Assembly: GCF_000154705.2 (NCBI RefSeq)
Contig: NZ_CM002917.1
Coordinates: forward strand, 2,126,461 to 2,190,460
Source of the DNA: Hoeflea phototrophica DFL-43
GTDB taxonomy: Bacteria; Pseudomonadota; Alphaproteobacteria; Rhizobiales; Rhizobiaceae
DNA length: 64,000 nt
Reading direction: 5' to 3'
Part shown: positions 8,836-17,372 of the stretch, piece by piece
Layout of the letters: each line of letters begins with the position of its first letter
How positions within the stretch are numbered: the first letter of the stretch is position 1
The notes under the pieces: model-generated
Databases searched by the model: none
What the model was told of the DNA's origin: nothing
The model's input: only the letters and a program-made list of their open reading frames with translations
Translations under genes and position numbers: made by a program

Positions 8836-9975
8836 ATGAAACTTTTAGTGACAACGGCAGTGGTTGCAAGCGCACTCCTATCAGGCGTTGCGTTCGCTGA
8901 TGGACATCTGCCACTCAGGGAAACGGACGGCATTGCCGATCGCGATTACTGGGTGCCCAATGAAGTCAACGCAGAAGGCAAACTTGAAGCGCTGCAGGAA
9001 ACAGTCGGCGCCAATGCTGTGCCGTTCGCCGGTACGCTTGAAAAGCCGATCGAGATCGCGCTGATCTACCCATCAGCCGATACCTCTGATTTCTGGGCCC
9101 GCAACTATCTGGCCTTGACCAAGCGGCTTGACCAACTGGGCATCGCCTACAAGACCACTGAATTCGCCAGCCGCCAGGTGGAGCACTCTTTGCAAGCCAC
9201 CTATGCCAGCCAGGTGGAGCAGGACGCTGATCTTTACGATTATGTGATCTTCGGGCCGTCCGAACTGGCCATTCAGGCGGACAACATCGACAAGCTGGCC
9301 GCCAATGACGGGTTCTCGACCTATGTCTGGGCTTTCCATACACCGCTGAAGTATCTGAAAAACCAGCCTGATGTCTGGTTTGATTTCTCCTCGGCCGCTG
9401 GTGCGCTGACCATGTGTGAGTACATGCTTGGCCGTCTTGGGGAAGGCGTGACGATGGCGATGAATCGCGGCATTCCCGGCATCACGGACAACCAGCGCTC
9501 CGGCGATTTCAAGGCTTGCGTAGAAGAGAAGGGCGGCTGGAAGACCGCCTATGAGCACTATGGTGAGTACCAGACAGAAGGCGGCTTCGAAGGCACAACG
9601 CTGATCATGCAGGCCTATCCGGAAGCCACGGTCATCCACAATGCCAATACTGCAATGGCAATGGGTTCGGTTGAGGCGCAGCTGGCAATGGGCAAGGAGA
9701 AGGAGGTCTTCTCAACCGGTTGGGGCGGTACTGGTCTTGAGCTGGAAGCCATCCGCCGCGGCGAGCTGGACGCGACACCCATGCGCATGGGCGACGATGT
9801 TGGTGCAGCAACCGCCGAAGCGATCAAGGCTGATCTGGAAAGCCGTACCGATGAGCTTCCATTGGTCTTCCTTGGCCGTATCACCATTGCGCATGACCAG
9901 ATGAGTGCGGACGAGTTGAACGCGCTGGAAACCGAAGCGTTCCGCTTTTCCGGTGTTGGTGCGCTTTCACGCTAA
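8836..9975 (+). CDS. Periplasmic sugar-binding protein of the second importer
   Basis: A 379-residue protein starting at MKLLVTTAVV with AAGGGAGG 10 bp upstream. A signal peptide ends near AFA-DGHLP. The mature protein has the type-1 binding fold (IEIALIYPSADTSDFWARNY, then DYVIFGPSELAIQADNIDKL). It is longer and clearly different from the binding protein at 5501, so the two importers should take different ligands. Operon order is ATPase-permease-binding protein, followed by its own LacI gene, which is linked to it by a long inverted repeat. Confidence 0.9.
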   Translation: MKLLVTTAVVASALLSGVAFADGHLPLRETDGIADRDYWVPNEVNAEGKLEALQETVGANAVPFAGTLEKPIEIALIYPSADTSDFWARNYLALTKRLDQLGIAYKTTEFASRQVEHSLQATYASQVEQDADLYDYVIFGPSELAIQADNIDKLAANDGFSTYVWAFHTPLKYLKNQPDVWFDFSSAAGALTMCEYMLGRLGEGVTMAMNRGIPGITDNQRSGDFKACVEEKGGWKTAYEHYGEYQTEGGFEGTTLIMQAYPEATVIHNANTAMAMGSVEAQLAMGKEKEVFSTGWGGTGLELEAIRRGELDATPMRMGDDVGAATAEAIKADLESRTDELPLVFLGRITIAHDQMSADELNALETEAFRFSGVGALSR

Positions 9976-9988
9976 CCACTTGAAACTC

Positions 9989-10044
9989 GCGACACCCTGG
10001 CCCAGACTGTGACCGATAACACAGGAGTAGACTCAGGGTGTCGC
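9989..10044 (+). promoter_or_regulatory. 11-bp inverted repeat enclosing the start of the third lacI gene
   Basis: GCGACACCCTG (9989-9999) is perfectly complementary to CAGGGTGTCGC (10034-10044). The right arm contains the GTG start codon (10038-10040) and the 34-nt loop contains the AGGAG ribosome-binding site. In mRNA this would hide the start codon; in DNA it could be a regulator site. Confidence 0.55.
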
Positions 10045-11078
10045 AATCAGAAAAAGGCGCGTCAAGCGTCACCATGCGGGATGTCGCGCGCGTAGCGGGC
10101 GTATCCCGCATGACTGTTTCGCGGGCTCTCAAGAAGGACAGCCCGGTCTCCAAAGAGACCAGAGAACACATCCTCAATGTGGTTCGGGAGATGAACTACG
10201 TTCCGGATCAAATGGCAGGAAGCCTGTCGACCAAACGGTCTGGTTTTGTCGCGGTTCTGGTTCCATCGCTGAACAACCTGCATTTCGCAGAAACCGTCCA
10301 GGCTTTGACACAGCAGCTTGAGGGCATCGGGCAGCAGATATTGTTGGGCTACACCGACTATTCCGCTGGGCGCGAAGAACGTCTGATCGAGACAATGTTG
10401 CGCCGCCGACCCGAAGCCATTGTGTTGTCCTATGACGGCCACTCAGACCGTGCGATGCAGTTGCTGGGCGAAGCCAATGTGCCGGTGATCGAGCTTTGGG
10501 AACGGCCTGAAGACCCTGTCGCTCACACGGTCGGATTCTCCAATTTCTCTGCGGCGGCTGAAATGACCCGTGCCCTGATTGCGCGCGGCTATCGCAACAT
10601 TGCCTTTCTGGGTGAGGATGAAGATGACTGGACCCGCGGCGCGGCGCGTCGCAAAGGATTTTTGCACGCCATGGAGCAGTCCGGCCTGTCTTCGCACCGT
10701 CTCCTGAGATATGGCAGGCCTCCTTTGTCAATTGAAGATGGGGCTGCTGCGCTGCCCGCTCTGCTCGCGCAGTTTCCCGACACGGACTGCATTTTCTGTG
10801 TCTCTGACGCTCCGGCCTTTGGTGCGCTGTCAGCGCTCAAGGCGATTGGGCGAGCCGTGCCTGATGACATCGGTATTGCAGGGTTTGGAAATTTTGAAGT
10901 GTCGCGCTTTGCCACGCCTTCAATAACCACAGTCACAGTCGACCCGAAAACCATTGGCAACATGACCGGCAGGCTTATTGCGGACCTGTTGGTGGACAGA
11001 GGCGTAGACGTGGCATCCGGGCGGCACATCAATGTGGATGTCACCCTGACTTTCCGGGACAGCACGCGCCGTTTGTAA
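10038..11078 (+). CDS. LacI-family transcriptional regulator (GntR/IdnR-like)
   Basis: A 346-residue regulator with a LacI helix-turn-helix (TMRDVARVAGVSRMTVSRAL) and a binding core opening GFVAVLVPSLNNLHFAETVQ. It resembles the regulator at 789-1790 closely in both domains, suggesting paralogues with the same or similar operators. It starts with GTG inside one arm of a perfect inverted repeat. Immediately downstream, two face-to-face copies of the GTTACCGGT half-site precede the next importer, its likely target. Confidence 0.93.
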   Translation: MSQSEKGASSVTMRDVARVAGVSRMTVSRALKKDSPVSKETREHILNVVREMNYVPDQMAGSLSTKRSGFVAVLVPSLNNLHFAETVQALTQQLEGIGQQILLGYTDYSAGREERLIETMLRRRPEAIVLSYDGHSDRAMQLLGEANVPVIELWERPEDPVAHTVGFSNFSAAAEMTRALIARGYRNIAFLGEDEDDWTRGAARRKGFLHAMEQSGLSSHRLLRYGRPPLSIEDGAAALPALLAQFPDTDCIFCVSDAPAFGALSALKAIGRAVPDDIGIAGFGNFEVSRFATPSITTVTVDPKTIGNMTGRLIADLLVDRGVDVASGRHINVDVTLTFRDSTRRL

Positions 11079-11120
11079 AACGGGATCGCAGACTTCAGAA
11101 AAAATTTCGGAAGGCGCTTG

Positions 11121-11156
11121 TGTTACCGGTCACAGTTGTTAATGTGACCGGTAACA
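11121..11156. promoter_or_regulatory. Tandem LacI-type operators forming a perfect inverted repeat
   Basis: TGTTACCGGTCACA (11121-11134) and TGTGACCGGTAACA (11143-11156) are exact reverse complements. Each is itself a near-palindrome around ACCGGT. Their centres are 22 bp apart, about two helical turns, so two repressor dimers could sit on the same DNA face. The pair lies between the LacI stop and the ATPase gene at 11179, and shares its core with the sites at 2828 and 2884. Confidence 0.7.
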
Positions 11157-11178
11157 ATTAGGGGCGAATTGAGAACAC

Positions 11179-12267
11179 ATGCCTACGATCCATCTGGAAA
11201 ATCTGATCAAGCGTTACGGCTCCGTGCAGGTGCTGCACGGCATCGAGCTTGAGATGGCGGACAACGAGTTTACCGTTCTTGTTGGCCCTTCAGGCTGCGG
11301 AAAGTCGACAACGTTGCGCATGATCGCCGGGCTTGAGGATGTCAGCGAAGGTGAGATCTATGTTGATGGAAAGCCCGTCAGCCAGTTGGAACCCAAGGAT
11401 CGCGACCTTGCGATGGTGTTTCAGGACTATGCTCTTTACCCGCATATGAACGTCGCCAAGAACATGTCTTTTGCGCTGTTGCTGCAAAAACGTCCAAAGG
11501 CCGAAATCGACCGCAAGGTACGGGAAGTGGCGGCGACGCTTGGATTGACTGACTATCTCGGCCGTAAGCCTGGTGAGTTGTCCGGTGGCCAGCGCCAACG
11601 GGTGGCCATGGGGCGCGCGTTGACGCGTGACGCCGGGATTTTCCTGTTCGATGAGCCTTTGTCGAACCTTGATGCAAAGCTGCGTGGCCAGATGCGCGCG
11701 GAACTCGCGTTGATGAGCCAGCGGGTTCAAAAGAACATGATCTATGTCACCCATGATCAGATCGAGGCGATGACGCTGGCCGATCGTATCGTGGTGATGC
11801 ACGGCGGATATATTCAGCAGCAGGGTTCGCCTGAGGAGTTGTTCAAGAAGCCGGTGAACAAGTTCGTGGCCGGGTTTCTGGGTATGCCTCCAATGAATTT
11901 CCTCAACGGTGACATCGCGGATACAGCCGATGGCGTCTTTGTGAATGGCGATGGATTTGCCCTGAAGCTGGAGGGTGAAAGAGCCTCTGCCGCCAAGGCC
12001 CATTCCAGTCGTCAGGTGACGTTGGGCGTGCGCCCGTCCGATCTCGTGTACGACGCGGATGCCAGAGCCGGGAGCGCTCTGCAACTGGACATCATCGTCT
12101 CCGAATATGTCGGTGCGCAAACGGTGCTGCTGTGTAGATGCGGACCTGCCAATGTGGTGGTCGAGGTGAATTCCCAAACACCCATAGCCTTGGGGCAGAC
12201 ACTGACATTTGCGGTCAATTCAGCAGGGGTGCACCTGTTCGATCGCGATAGCGAGGTCGCGCTTTAA
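11179..12267 (+). CDS. Carbohydrate ABC importer ATPase, UgpC/MsmK/MalK type with TOBE domain
   Basis: A 362-residue ATPase. The N-terminal ABC domain has Walker A GPSGCGKST (residues 36-44), the Q-loop in VFQDYALYPHM, the LSGGQRQRVAMGRAL signature, the FLFDEPLSNLDAKLR Walker B/D-loop and VTHDQ. From about residue 235 comes a TOBE/OB domain (TLGVRPSDL), which in this family dimerises and can bind regulators. It would energise the permease pair at 13724 and 14635. Here the ATPase gene comes first, directly behind the double operator. Confidence 0.93.
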   Translation: MPTIHLENLIKRYGSVQVLHGIELEMADNEFTVLVGPSGCGKSTTLRMIAGLEDVSEGEIYVDGKPVSQLEPKDRDLAMVFQDYALYPHMNVAKNMSFALLLQKRPKAEIDRKVREVAATLGLTDYLGRKPGELSGGQRQRVAMGRALTRDAGIFLFDEPLSNLDAKLRGQMRAELALMSQRVQKNMIYVTHDQIEAMTLADRIVVMHGGYIQQQGSPEELFKKPVNKFVAGFLGMPPMNFLNGDIADTADGVFVNGDGFALKLEGERASAAKAHSSRQVTLGVRPSDLVYDADARAGSALQLDIIVSEYVGAQTVLLCRCGPANVVVEVNSQTPIALGQTLTFAVNSAGVHLFDRDSEVAL

Positions 12268-12295
12268 CAACCATTTTGTTCAAAGGGAGGAAGAC

Positions 12296-13639
12296 ATGAA
12301 GACATATCTGAAATCAGGTGCCATTGGCTTGGCTATGGCCACAATGATGGCAGGAACAGCACTTGCCGGAAGCCATAGTGAAGGCCCATACGCTGACTTT
12401 GAGGGGACCACTCTGATTGTGAATTTCCCCGCTCACCCGCACTATGATGCGGTTATGAAGATCCTGCCGGAGTTCACCAAGGAGACCGGCATTGAAGTTG
12501 AGGTAGATCAGCTTCCTTATCTGAAAATGCGCGAGCGCCAGACACTGGAATTGGCGCAGGACGAGGGCGAATACGACCTGATCGCCTATGTGGTTTTTTC
12601 CAAGGCTGACTATGTCTATGCTGATCAGCTGGAAAATCTAGCCAAATATTTCATGAATCCACAGCTGTCCGATCCAGCTTATGATTCTGCTGACCTGATT
12701 GACGGCTATGTCTACAACATCGGCTTTGCCGGTGGTGACCGCGGCTATCTTGCCGGGTCGACGGGGTCGCTGTTTGGATTGCCCTACGGGTCCGAAACGT
12801 CCGTGCTGGGATATCGCAAGGACATCTTTGAAAAGCACGGCCTGGAAGTCCCTGAAACCTATGATGAGCTGCTTGCGCTGGCTTGCCAGATCCCGGAACT
12901 GGAGCCAGGAATGGGGGGGCTGGCATCACGTGCAGCTTCCGGTCATCACGCCGCCCATGCATTCCTATTGCACCTGAACCCCCTGGGTGGTGCGATCTTT
13001 GACGGCAATTGGGAGCCTGTTGTGAACAACGCCCAAGGTGTTGCTGCCGCAGAGGCGCTGAAGACGATCATTGATTGTGGTCCTGAGGGCGCTGTGAATT
13101 TTGGTTTTGGAGAGGCGCTGGGAGCGTTCCTGAACGGTGACACGGCGATGTTCCTCGACACCACTATTGTCGCAGGTCAGGTCGATAACCCTGAAAAAAG
13201 CAAGGTCGTCGGCAAGGTCGGTTGGGCTTTGCATCCCATGGGCACGGAGCGCGCCAGCCAGACTGGCGGATTTGGAATTGGTATTCCGGCCAACGCCGAA
13301 AACAAGGAGGCAGCGTTCTTGCTGATGCAGTGGCTGACCTCGAAAGAGGGTGACAAGCTGGTCGCGCTGGCTGGGGGCAACCCGTCGCGGTTCTCGACCC
13401 ATGCCGATGCTGAAGTCAATGCGAAGTTCCCGCATATGGCAACCTTCGGTGAGGCTTTGAAATATGCCGATCCAGACTGGCGTCCGATCATCCCTGTCTG
13501 GGGCAAGATCAACGCTGATCTCGGCACCACGCTTTCCAAGGTTCTGACTGAAGATCTGGACATCCAGGAAGCGCTTGACGGAGTGGCAGAGCGTACCCGC
13601 GGCGTCATGGATGAAGCCGGATACTACACCTGGAATTAG
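12296..13639 (+). CDS. Extracellular solute-binding protein family 1 (sugar/polyol)
   Basis: A 447-residue periplasmic protein starting at MKTYLKSGAI after an AAAGGGAGGA ribosome-binding site. A signal peptide is cleaved near ALA-GSHSE. The mature part has the family-1 pattern: TTLIVNFPAHPHYDAVMKILPEF, EKHGLEVPETYDELLALACQ and a late MQWLTSKEGDKLVALAGG segment. It delivers a sugar, oligosaccharide or polyol to the two permeases that follow. A 10-bp perfect stem-loop directly after the gene probably raises its mRNA level over that of the permeases. Confidence 0.92.
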   Translation: MKTYLKSGAIGLAMATMMAGTALAGSHSEGPYADFEGTTLIVNFPAHPHYDAVMKILPEFTKETGIEVEVDQLPYLKMRERQTLELAQDEGEYDLIAYVVFSKADYVYADQLENLAKYFMNPQLSDPAYDSADLIDGYVYNIGFAGGDRGYLAGSTGSLFGLPYGSETSVLGYRKDIFEKHGLEVPETYDELLALACQIPELEPGMGGLASRAASGHHAAHAFLLHLNPLGGAIFDGNWEPVVNNAQGVAAAEALKTIIDCGPEGAVNFGFGEALGAFLNGDTAMFLDTTIVAGQVDNPEKSKVVGKVGWALHPMGTERASQTGGFGIGIPANAENKEAAFLLMQWLTSKEGDKLVALAGGNPSRFSTHADAEVNAKFPHMATFGEALKYADPDWRPIIPVWGKINADLGTTLSKVLTEDLDIQEALDGVAERTRGVMDEAGYYTWN

Positions 13640-13660
13640 ATCGCCCGCCAGGTTGCAACC

Positions 13661-13690
13661 GCTGTGCAGGGCTTAAACGTCCTGCACAGC
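13661..13690 (+). other. Intercistronic stem-loop after the family-1 binding-protein gene
   Basis: GCTGTGCAGG pairs perfectly with CCTGCACAGC around a 10-nt loop, 21 bp after the stop. There is no T-run and the permease gene begins 33 bp later on the same strand, so an mRNA-decay block is more likely than a terminator. Confidence 0.6.
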
Positions 13691-13723
13691 GCTTACCACG
13701 TCCGAAAAACCGAAAGTTCCTCT

Positions 13724-14635
13724 ATGTCACGCGCATTGGCCAATCGGCTTACGCCCTACATGTTTATGGCGCCTGCGGTCGTCATCATGACGATGGCTCT
13801 GCTCTATCCGTTGATGTACATGGTCTGGGGCAGTTTTCGGGACTGGAATCCAAGCCAGACCATTGGCGAGGCTGAATTCGTCGGCCTGAAAAACTACATC
13901 ACGCTCTGGAACGATCCGAACTTTCACGAAAGCCTTGGCGTGACGCTGCGGTTCGCGTTCTTCGTGGTTGGTTTCGAGATGTTGATCGGCGTCGGCCTGG
14001 CCTTGCTGCTTGATCGCAACATTCGCGGCATGTCGGTTCTTCGGACCCTGTTCATACTGCCGATGATGATAGCGCCTGTCGTGGTTGGCCTAATGTGGCG
14101 CTACATGTACCACCCGACCGTTGGCACGTTTAACCGTTTTCTCGACGATGTCGGTTTGCCGAAAGTGGACTGGCTGGGGCAGCACGCATTGGGATCGATC
14201 ATCATTGCCGACATCTGGCAATGGACACCCTTTATCTTCATCCTGTCGCTGGCTGCTTTGCAGTCCTTGCCCCGCTCTGCGCTGGAAGCGGCGCGGATCG
14301 ATGGCGCCACGGCATGGCAGCAGATCATTCATATCAAACTGCCTTTGATGATGCCGGTTCTGATCGTTACCTGCCTGTTGCGGCTGATTGATGCCTTCAA
14401 GGTGCTTGAAGTGATCCTTGTGATGACAGAAGGCGGCCCCGGGCTGTCCACCGAGATTCTCGCGCTCCGCATCTCGCGCACGGCCACCGAGTTTCGTGAA
14501 CTTGGAGTCGCGGCTGCGATGTCGAACTATCTTCTGGTGCTGCTGCTGGCCTTCACTGTCGCAATGTTCGCCTTCACCAGTCTTCAGGAAAAGCGCGCCG
14601 CCCGGATCCGTGCAGCTGTAGAGGAGGACGAGTAA
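13724..14635 (+). CDS. Carbohydrate ABC importer permease 1 (UgpA/MalF-like)
   Basis: A 303-residue inner-membrane protein with about six hydrophobic helices. The EAA coupling loop is EAARIDGATAWQQIIHIKLP. I start it at MSRALANRL because an upstream in-frame GTG (13664) falls inside the stem-loop; the ribosome-binding site at 13724 is weak. Its stop overlaps the next permease start (TAATG). It forms the heterodimeric channel with that protein. Confidence 0.9.
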   Translation: MSRALANRLTPYMFMAPAVVIMTMALLYPLMYMVWGSFRDWNPSQTIGEAEFVGLKNYITLWNDPNFHESLGVTLRFAFFVVGFEMLIGVGLALLLDRNIRGMSVLRTLFILPMMIAPVVVGLMWRYMYHPTVGTFNRFLDDVGLPKVDWLGQHALGSIIIADIWQWTPFIFILSLAALQSLPRSALEAARIDGATAWQQIIHIKLPLMMPVLIVTCLLRLIDAFKVLEVILVMTEGGPGLSTEILALRISRTATEFRELGVAAAMSNYLLVLLLAFTVAMFAFTSLQEKRAARIRAAVEEDE

Positions 14636-15570
14636 TGTCCACCAAATACGAAAAGCAGAACCCAGCGTTTTATGTCCTGATCGCCATTCTGGTTTTCATG
14701 TCGATAGGGCCAGTGCTGTTGATGTTCATGAACTCGTTCAAACTGGATGTGGACATTATCTCCGGCACTTCGGGGCTGCTGTTCCTGCCGACGATCCAGA
14801 ACTATGAGAAAGCACTTTGCGATGTGCTCTGGTATGAACCGGACCATGTGGATTTCTGCTCATTGAAGTTCGGTGGCGCCTTTATCAATTCCTTGTTCAT
14901 CGCGCTCATTTCGACGTTTCTGACACTGGTGATCGGCTGCATGGCGGCCTACGCCTTGGTCCGGTTCCGCTTCATGGGGCGGGACACCGCTTCCTTGACC
15001 ACCTTGATGGTGCGCATGGTCCCGCCTGCTGTGTTGCTCGTGCCGGTGTTCGGCCTGTGGAACAACGAGTTCTGCCTGGACAAGGAAGGACTGGTTGGCG
15101 GGTTTATCCGTGACACTTTCGGCGGTCGTGGCGATGTCTGTCTTGCCGGAACGCATTCGGGCATCATTCTGATCTACGTGGCGATGAACCTGCCATTTGT
15201 GATCTGGATCCTGCAGAGCTTCATCGTGCAGGTTCCACGCTCCCTGGAAGAGGCTGCGCGGGTGGATGGGGCAGGGCCGTTCCAGGTCTTCTTCAAGGTG
15301 GTGTTGCCCCTGATCAAGCCAGGCTTGGCGGCGGCGGCAATCTTCACCTTTCGAATTGCCTGGAACGAGTATCTTCTGGCCTCTGCGCTGAGTGACCGCA
15401 ATACCAAGACGGTGCCGATCCTGATCGTGAACAACATGTCCGAGTTCAACGTCGAATGGGGAGTTATCATGGCCACAGGCATGTTGCTGGCCATTCCGCC
15501 GATCATCTTCACGCTGTTTGCATCGCGTCAGATTATCACCGGGATGACCGCTGGTGCAGTCAAAGGCTGA
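14635..15570 (+). CDS. Carbohydrate ABC importer permease 2 (UgpE/MalG-like)
   Basis: A 311-residue membrane protein with an N-terminal helix (about residues 11-31) and the EAA loop EEAARVDGAGPFQVFFKVVLP. A periplasmic-loop insertion between helices 1 and 2 and another around WNNEFCLDKEGLVGG contain several Cys residues, which is less common in this family. It is coupled at both ends: TAATG with permease 1 and TGATG with the cytochrome b561-like gene. Confidence 0.9.
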   Translation: MSTKYEKQNPAFYVLIAILVFMSIGPVLLMFMNSFKLDVDIISGTSGLLFLPTIQNYEKALCDVLWYEPDHVDFCSLKFGGAFINSLFIALISTFLTLVIGCMAAYALVRFRFMGRDTASLTTLMVRMVPPAVLLVPVFGLWNNEFCLDKEGLVGGFIRDTFGGRGDVCLAGTHSGIILIYVAMNLPFVIWILQSFIVQVPRSLEEAARVDGAGPFQVFFKVVLPLIKPGLAAAAIFTFRIAWNEYLLASALSDRNTKTVPILIVNNMSEFNVEWGVIMATGMLLAIPPIIFTLFASRQIITGMTAGAVKG

Positions 15571-16274
15571 TGTGGGAGTGGCTTCTATCACCGGTTGACC
15601 CGAGCCGCGCACATGATGTCGGCTTTGCGATCTCGTGGCACGCCCGCTCGATGGTGCTGGGATGGGGAATTCTTGCGCCGCTTGCCGTGATTGCGGCGCG
15701 CTTCCTGAAGATCATGCCAGGGCAGGATTGGCCGCGTGAGTTGGACAATCCGGTCTGGTGGCGCAGTCACTGGATAGCGCAAACCGTTGTGTTTGCGCTG
15801 ACGATAGGTGCATTGGTTTTGGTGCTGCCAGCAGACCTTTCACAGATGAGCCTGCATCGCTGGATGGGCTATTGCGTGTTGTTTGGCATGGCGGTGCAAG
15901 TGGCTTTGGGGGTGTTTCGTGGAAGCAAGGGCGGGCCGACGGCCCCTGCCGCCGATGGCAGCCTGCGGGGTCACCACTATGACATGACGCCGCGGCGCCT
16001 GGGCTTTGAAGCGGTTCATAAAACACTGGGCTACGGCCTCTTGTTTCTGGCTGCCGGCACGATTCTCTTGGGGCTTTGGGAAACAAATGGTCCTCGCTGG
16101 ATGTGGCTGGCGATCATGGTGTGGTGGGTTGTTCTGATTGTCCTGTTCTGTATCCTTCAAAAGCGCGGGATGGCGGTCGATACCTACCAGGCAATCTGGG
16201 GGGCGGATCCTGCCCATCCGGGCAATCAGAGGCCTGCTCCCAAATGGGGCGTGAGACGGCCGGGAAATCAATAG
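15570..16274 (+). CDS. Cytochrome b561-like membrane protein
   Basis: A 234-residue integral membrane protein with about five hydrophobic helices. Conserved-looking His residues lie in ISWHARS, RSHWIAQ, LHRWMGY and EAVHKTLGY, matching the four haem-ligand histidines of eukaryotic-type cytochrome b561 domains. Such proteins move electrons across the membrane. Its ATG overlaps the sugar-permease stop, so it belongs to the importer operon, which is unusual. The C-terminal tail (after about residue 205) is polar and Pro-rich. The electron donor is unknown; a periplasmic sugar dehydrogenase or ascorbate-like donor is speculation. Confidence 0.75.
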   Translation: MWEWLLSPVDPSRAHDVGFAISWHARSMVLGWGILAPLAVIAARFLKIMPGQDWPRELDNPVWWRSHWIAQTVVFALTIGALVLVLPADLSQMSLHRWMGYCVLFGMAVQVALGVFRGSKGGPTAPAADGSLRGHHYDMTPRRLGFEAVHKTLGYGLLFLAAGTILLGLWETNGPRWMWLAIMVWWVVLIVLFCILQKRGMAVDTYQAIWGADPAHPGNQRPAPKWGVRRPGNQ

Positions 16275-16284
16275 GGGGACAGTG

Positions 16285-17211
16285 ATGTTTGGTGTGATCG
16301 AGGGAACCGGCTTTCAAGCCATCAAGCCTGAATTCAATGATTGCGTCATTGGCCATGCGCGGGTGGAACGGTTGTGGACCGGCGCACGCTGGTCGGAGGG
16401 ATCGGTATGGTTCGCAGCGGGACGTTATCTCCTCTGGTCCGATATTCCCAACAACCGCATCATGCGGTTTGATGAAACCGACGGCAGCGTTTCGGTCTTC
16501 CGTGATCCCTCCAACAACAGCAATGGCCACACGGTGGACCGCCAGGGAAGGCTGATCAGCTGCGAACATCTCACACGCCGGGTCACGCGGACCGAGCTTG
16601 ACGGCTCGATCACTGTGATCGCGGACAGCTACGATGGTAAGAGGCTGAATTCACCCAATGATGTGGTGGTGAAATCGGACGGGACAATCTGGTTCACGGA
16701 CCCGTCCTATGGAATCCTCATGGACTATGAGGGCGATCGCGCGACCAGCGAGATTGGCGCCTGCCATGTCTACCGCGTCGATCCCGGGACGGGCGCTGTC
16801 GAGATGGTTGCCGATGATTACGTCAAACCCAATGGACTGGCTTTCTCCCCGGACGAAAGTCACCTCTACATCGCTGATACCGGGATCACCCATACGCCGG
16901 GCGGACCTGCCCATATCCGCCGGCACAGCGTCGGGGCCGATGGCCGCCTTTCGGGCGGAGACGTGGTGGCGGACTGCAGCGCGGGCGTGTTTGACGGCTT
17001 CCGCGTTGATCGTGATGGGCGGATCTGGAGTTCAGCCGCAGATGGCGTGCATTGCCTCACAGCTCAGGGGGATCTCATTGGCAAGATCCTGATCCCGGAG
17101 CTGGTCGCCAATGTCTGTTTTGGCGGTCCGAAGCTCAACAGACTGTTTATCTGCGGAACCACCTCGCTTTATGCAGCCTACCTCAATGTGAATGGCGTCT
17201 CGCCCGTCTAG
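16285..17211 (+). CDS. SMP-30/gluconolactonase-family lactonase
   Basis: A 308-residue six-bladed beta-propeller hydrolase without signal peptide. The family's metal-site landmarks are visible: WSEGSVWF (Glu ligand), SPNDVVVKSDGTIWFTDPSYG (Asn and Asp) and YIADTG. It probably opens a sugar 1,4- or 1,5-lactone to the aldonic acid. ATG at 16285 is preferred over GTG 3 bp upstream because of the AGGGGGAC spacing. Directly after the b561 gene, it suggests that the imported compound is oxidised to a lactone. Confidence 0.88.
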   Translation: MFGVIEGTGFQAIKPEFNDCVIGHARVERLWTGARWSEGSVWFAAGRYLLWSDIPNNRIMRFDETDGSVSVFRDPSNNSNGHTVDRQGRLISCEHLTRRVTRTELDGSITVIADSYDGKRLNSPNDVVVKSDGTIWFTDPSYGILMDYEGDRATSEIGACHVYRVDPGTGAVEMVADDYVKPNGLAFSPDESHLYIADTGITHTPGGPAHIRRHSVGADGRLSGGDVVADCSAGVFDGFRVDRDGRIWSSAADGVHCLTAQGDLIGKILIPELVANVCFGGPKLNRLFICGTTSLYAAYLNVNGVSPV

Positions 17212-17372
17212 TTGTTGCCCGGCCCATGTTCCGTTCTGGGCTCGGTCCAAGTCGGTCTGCGTATGGCCAATCCTGCCAAACCGATATCCACGTTTCGAAC
17301 GGCACTCCTCAACGGGTTACGTTGATGCGCATTGCCGATAGTCATCCAATCTGATTGAAGCTGAGGTCACCT

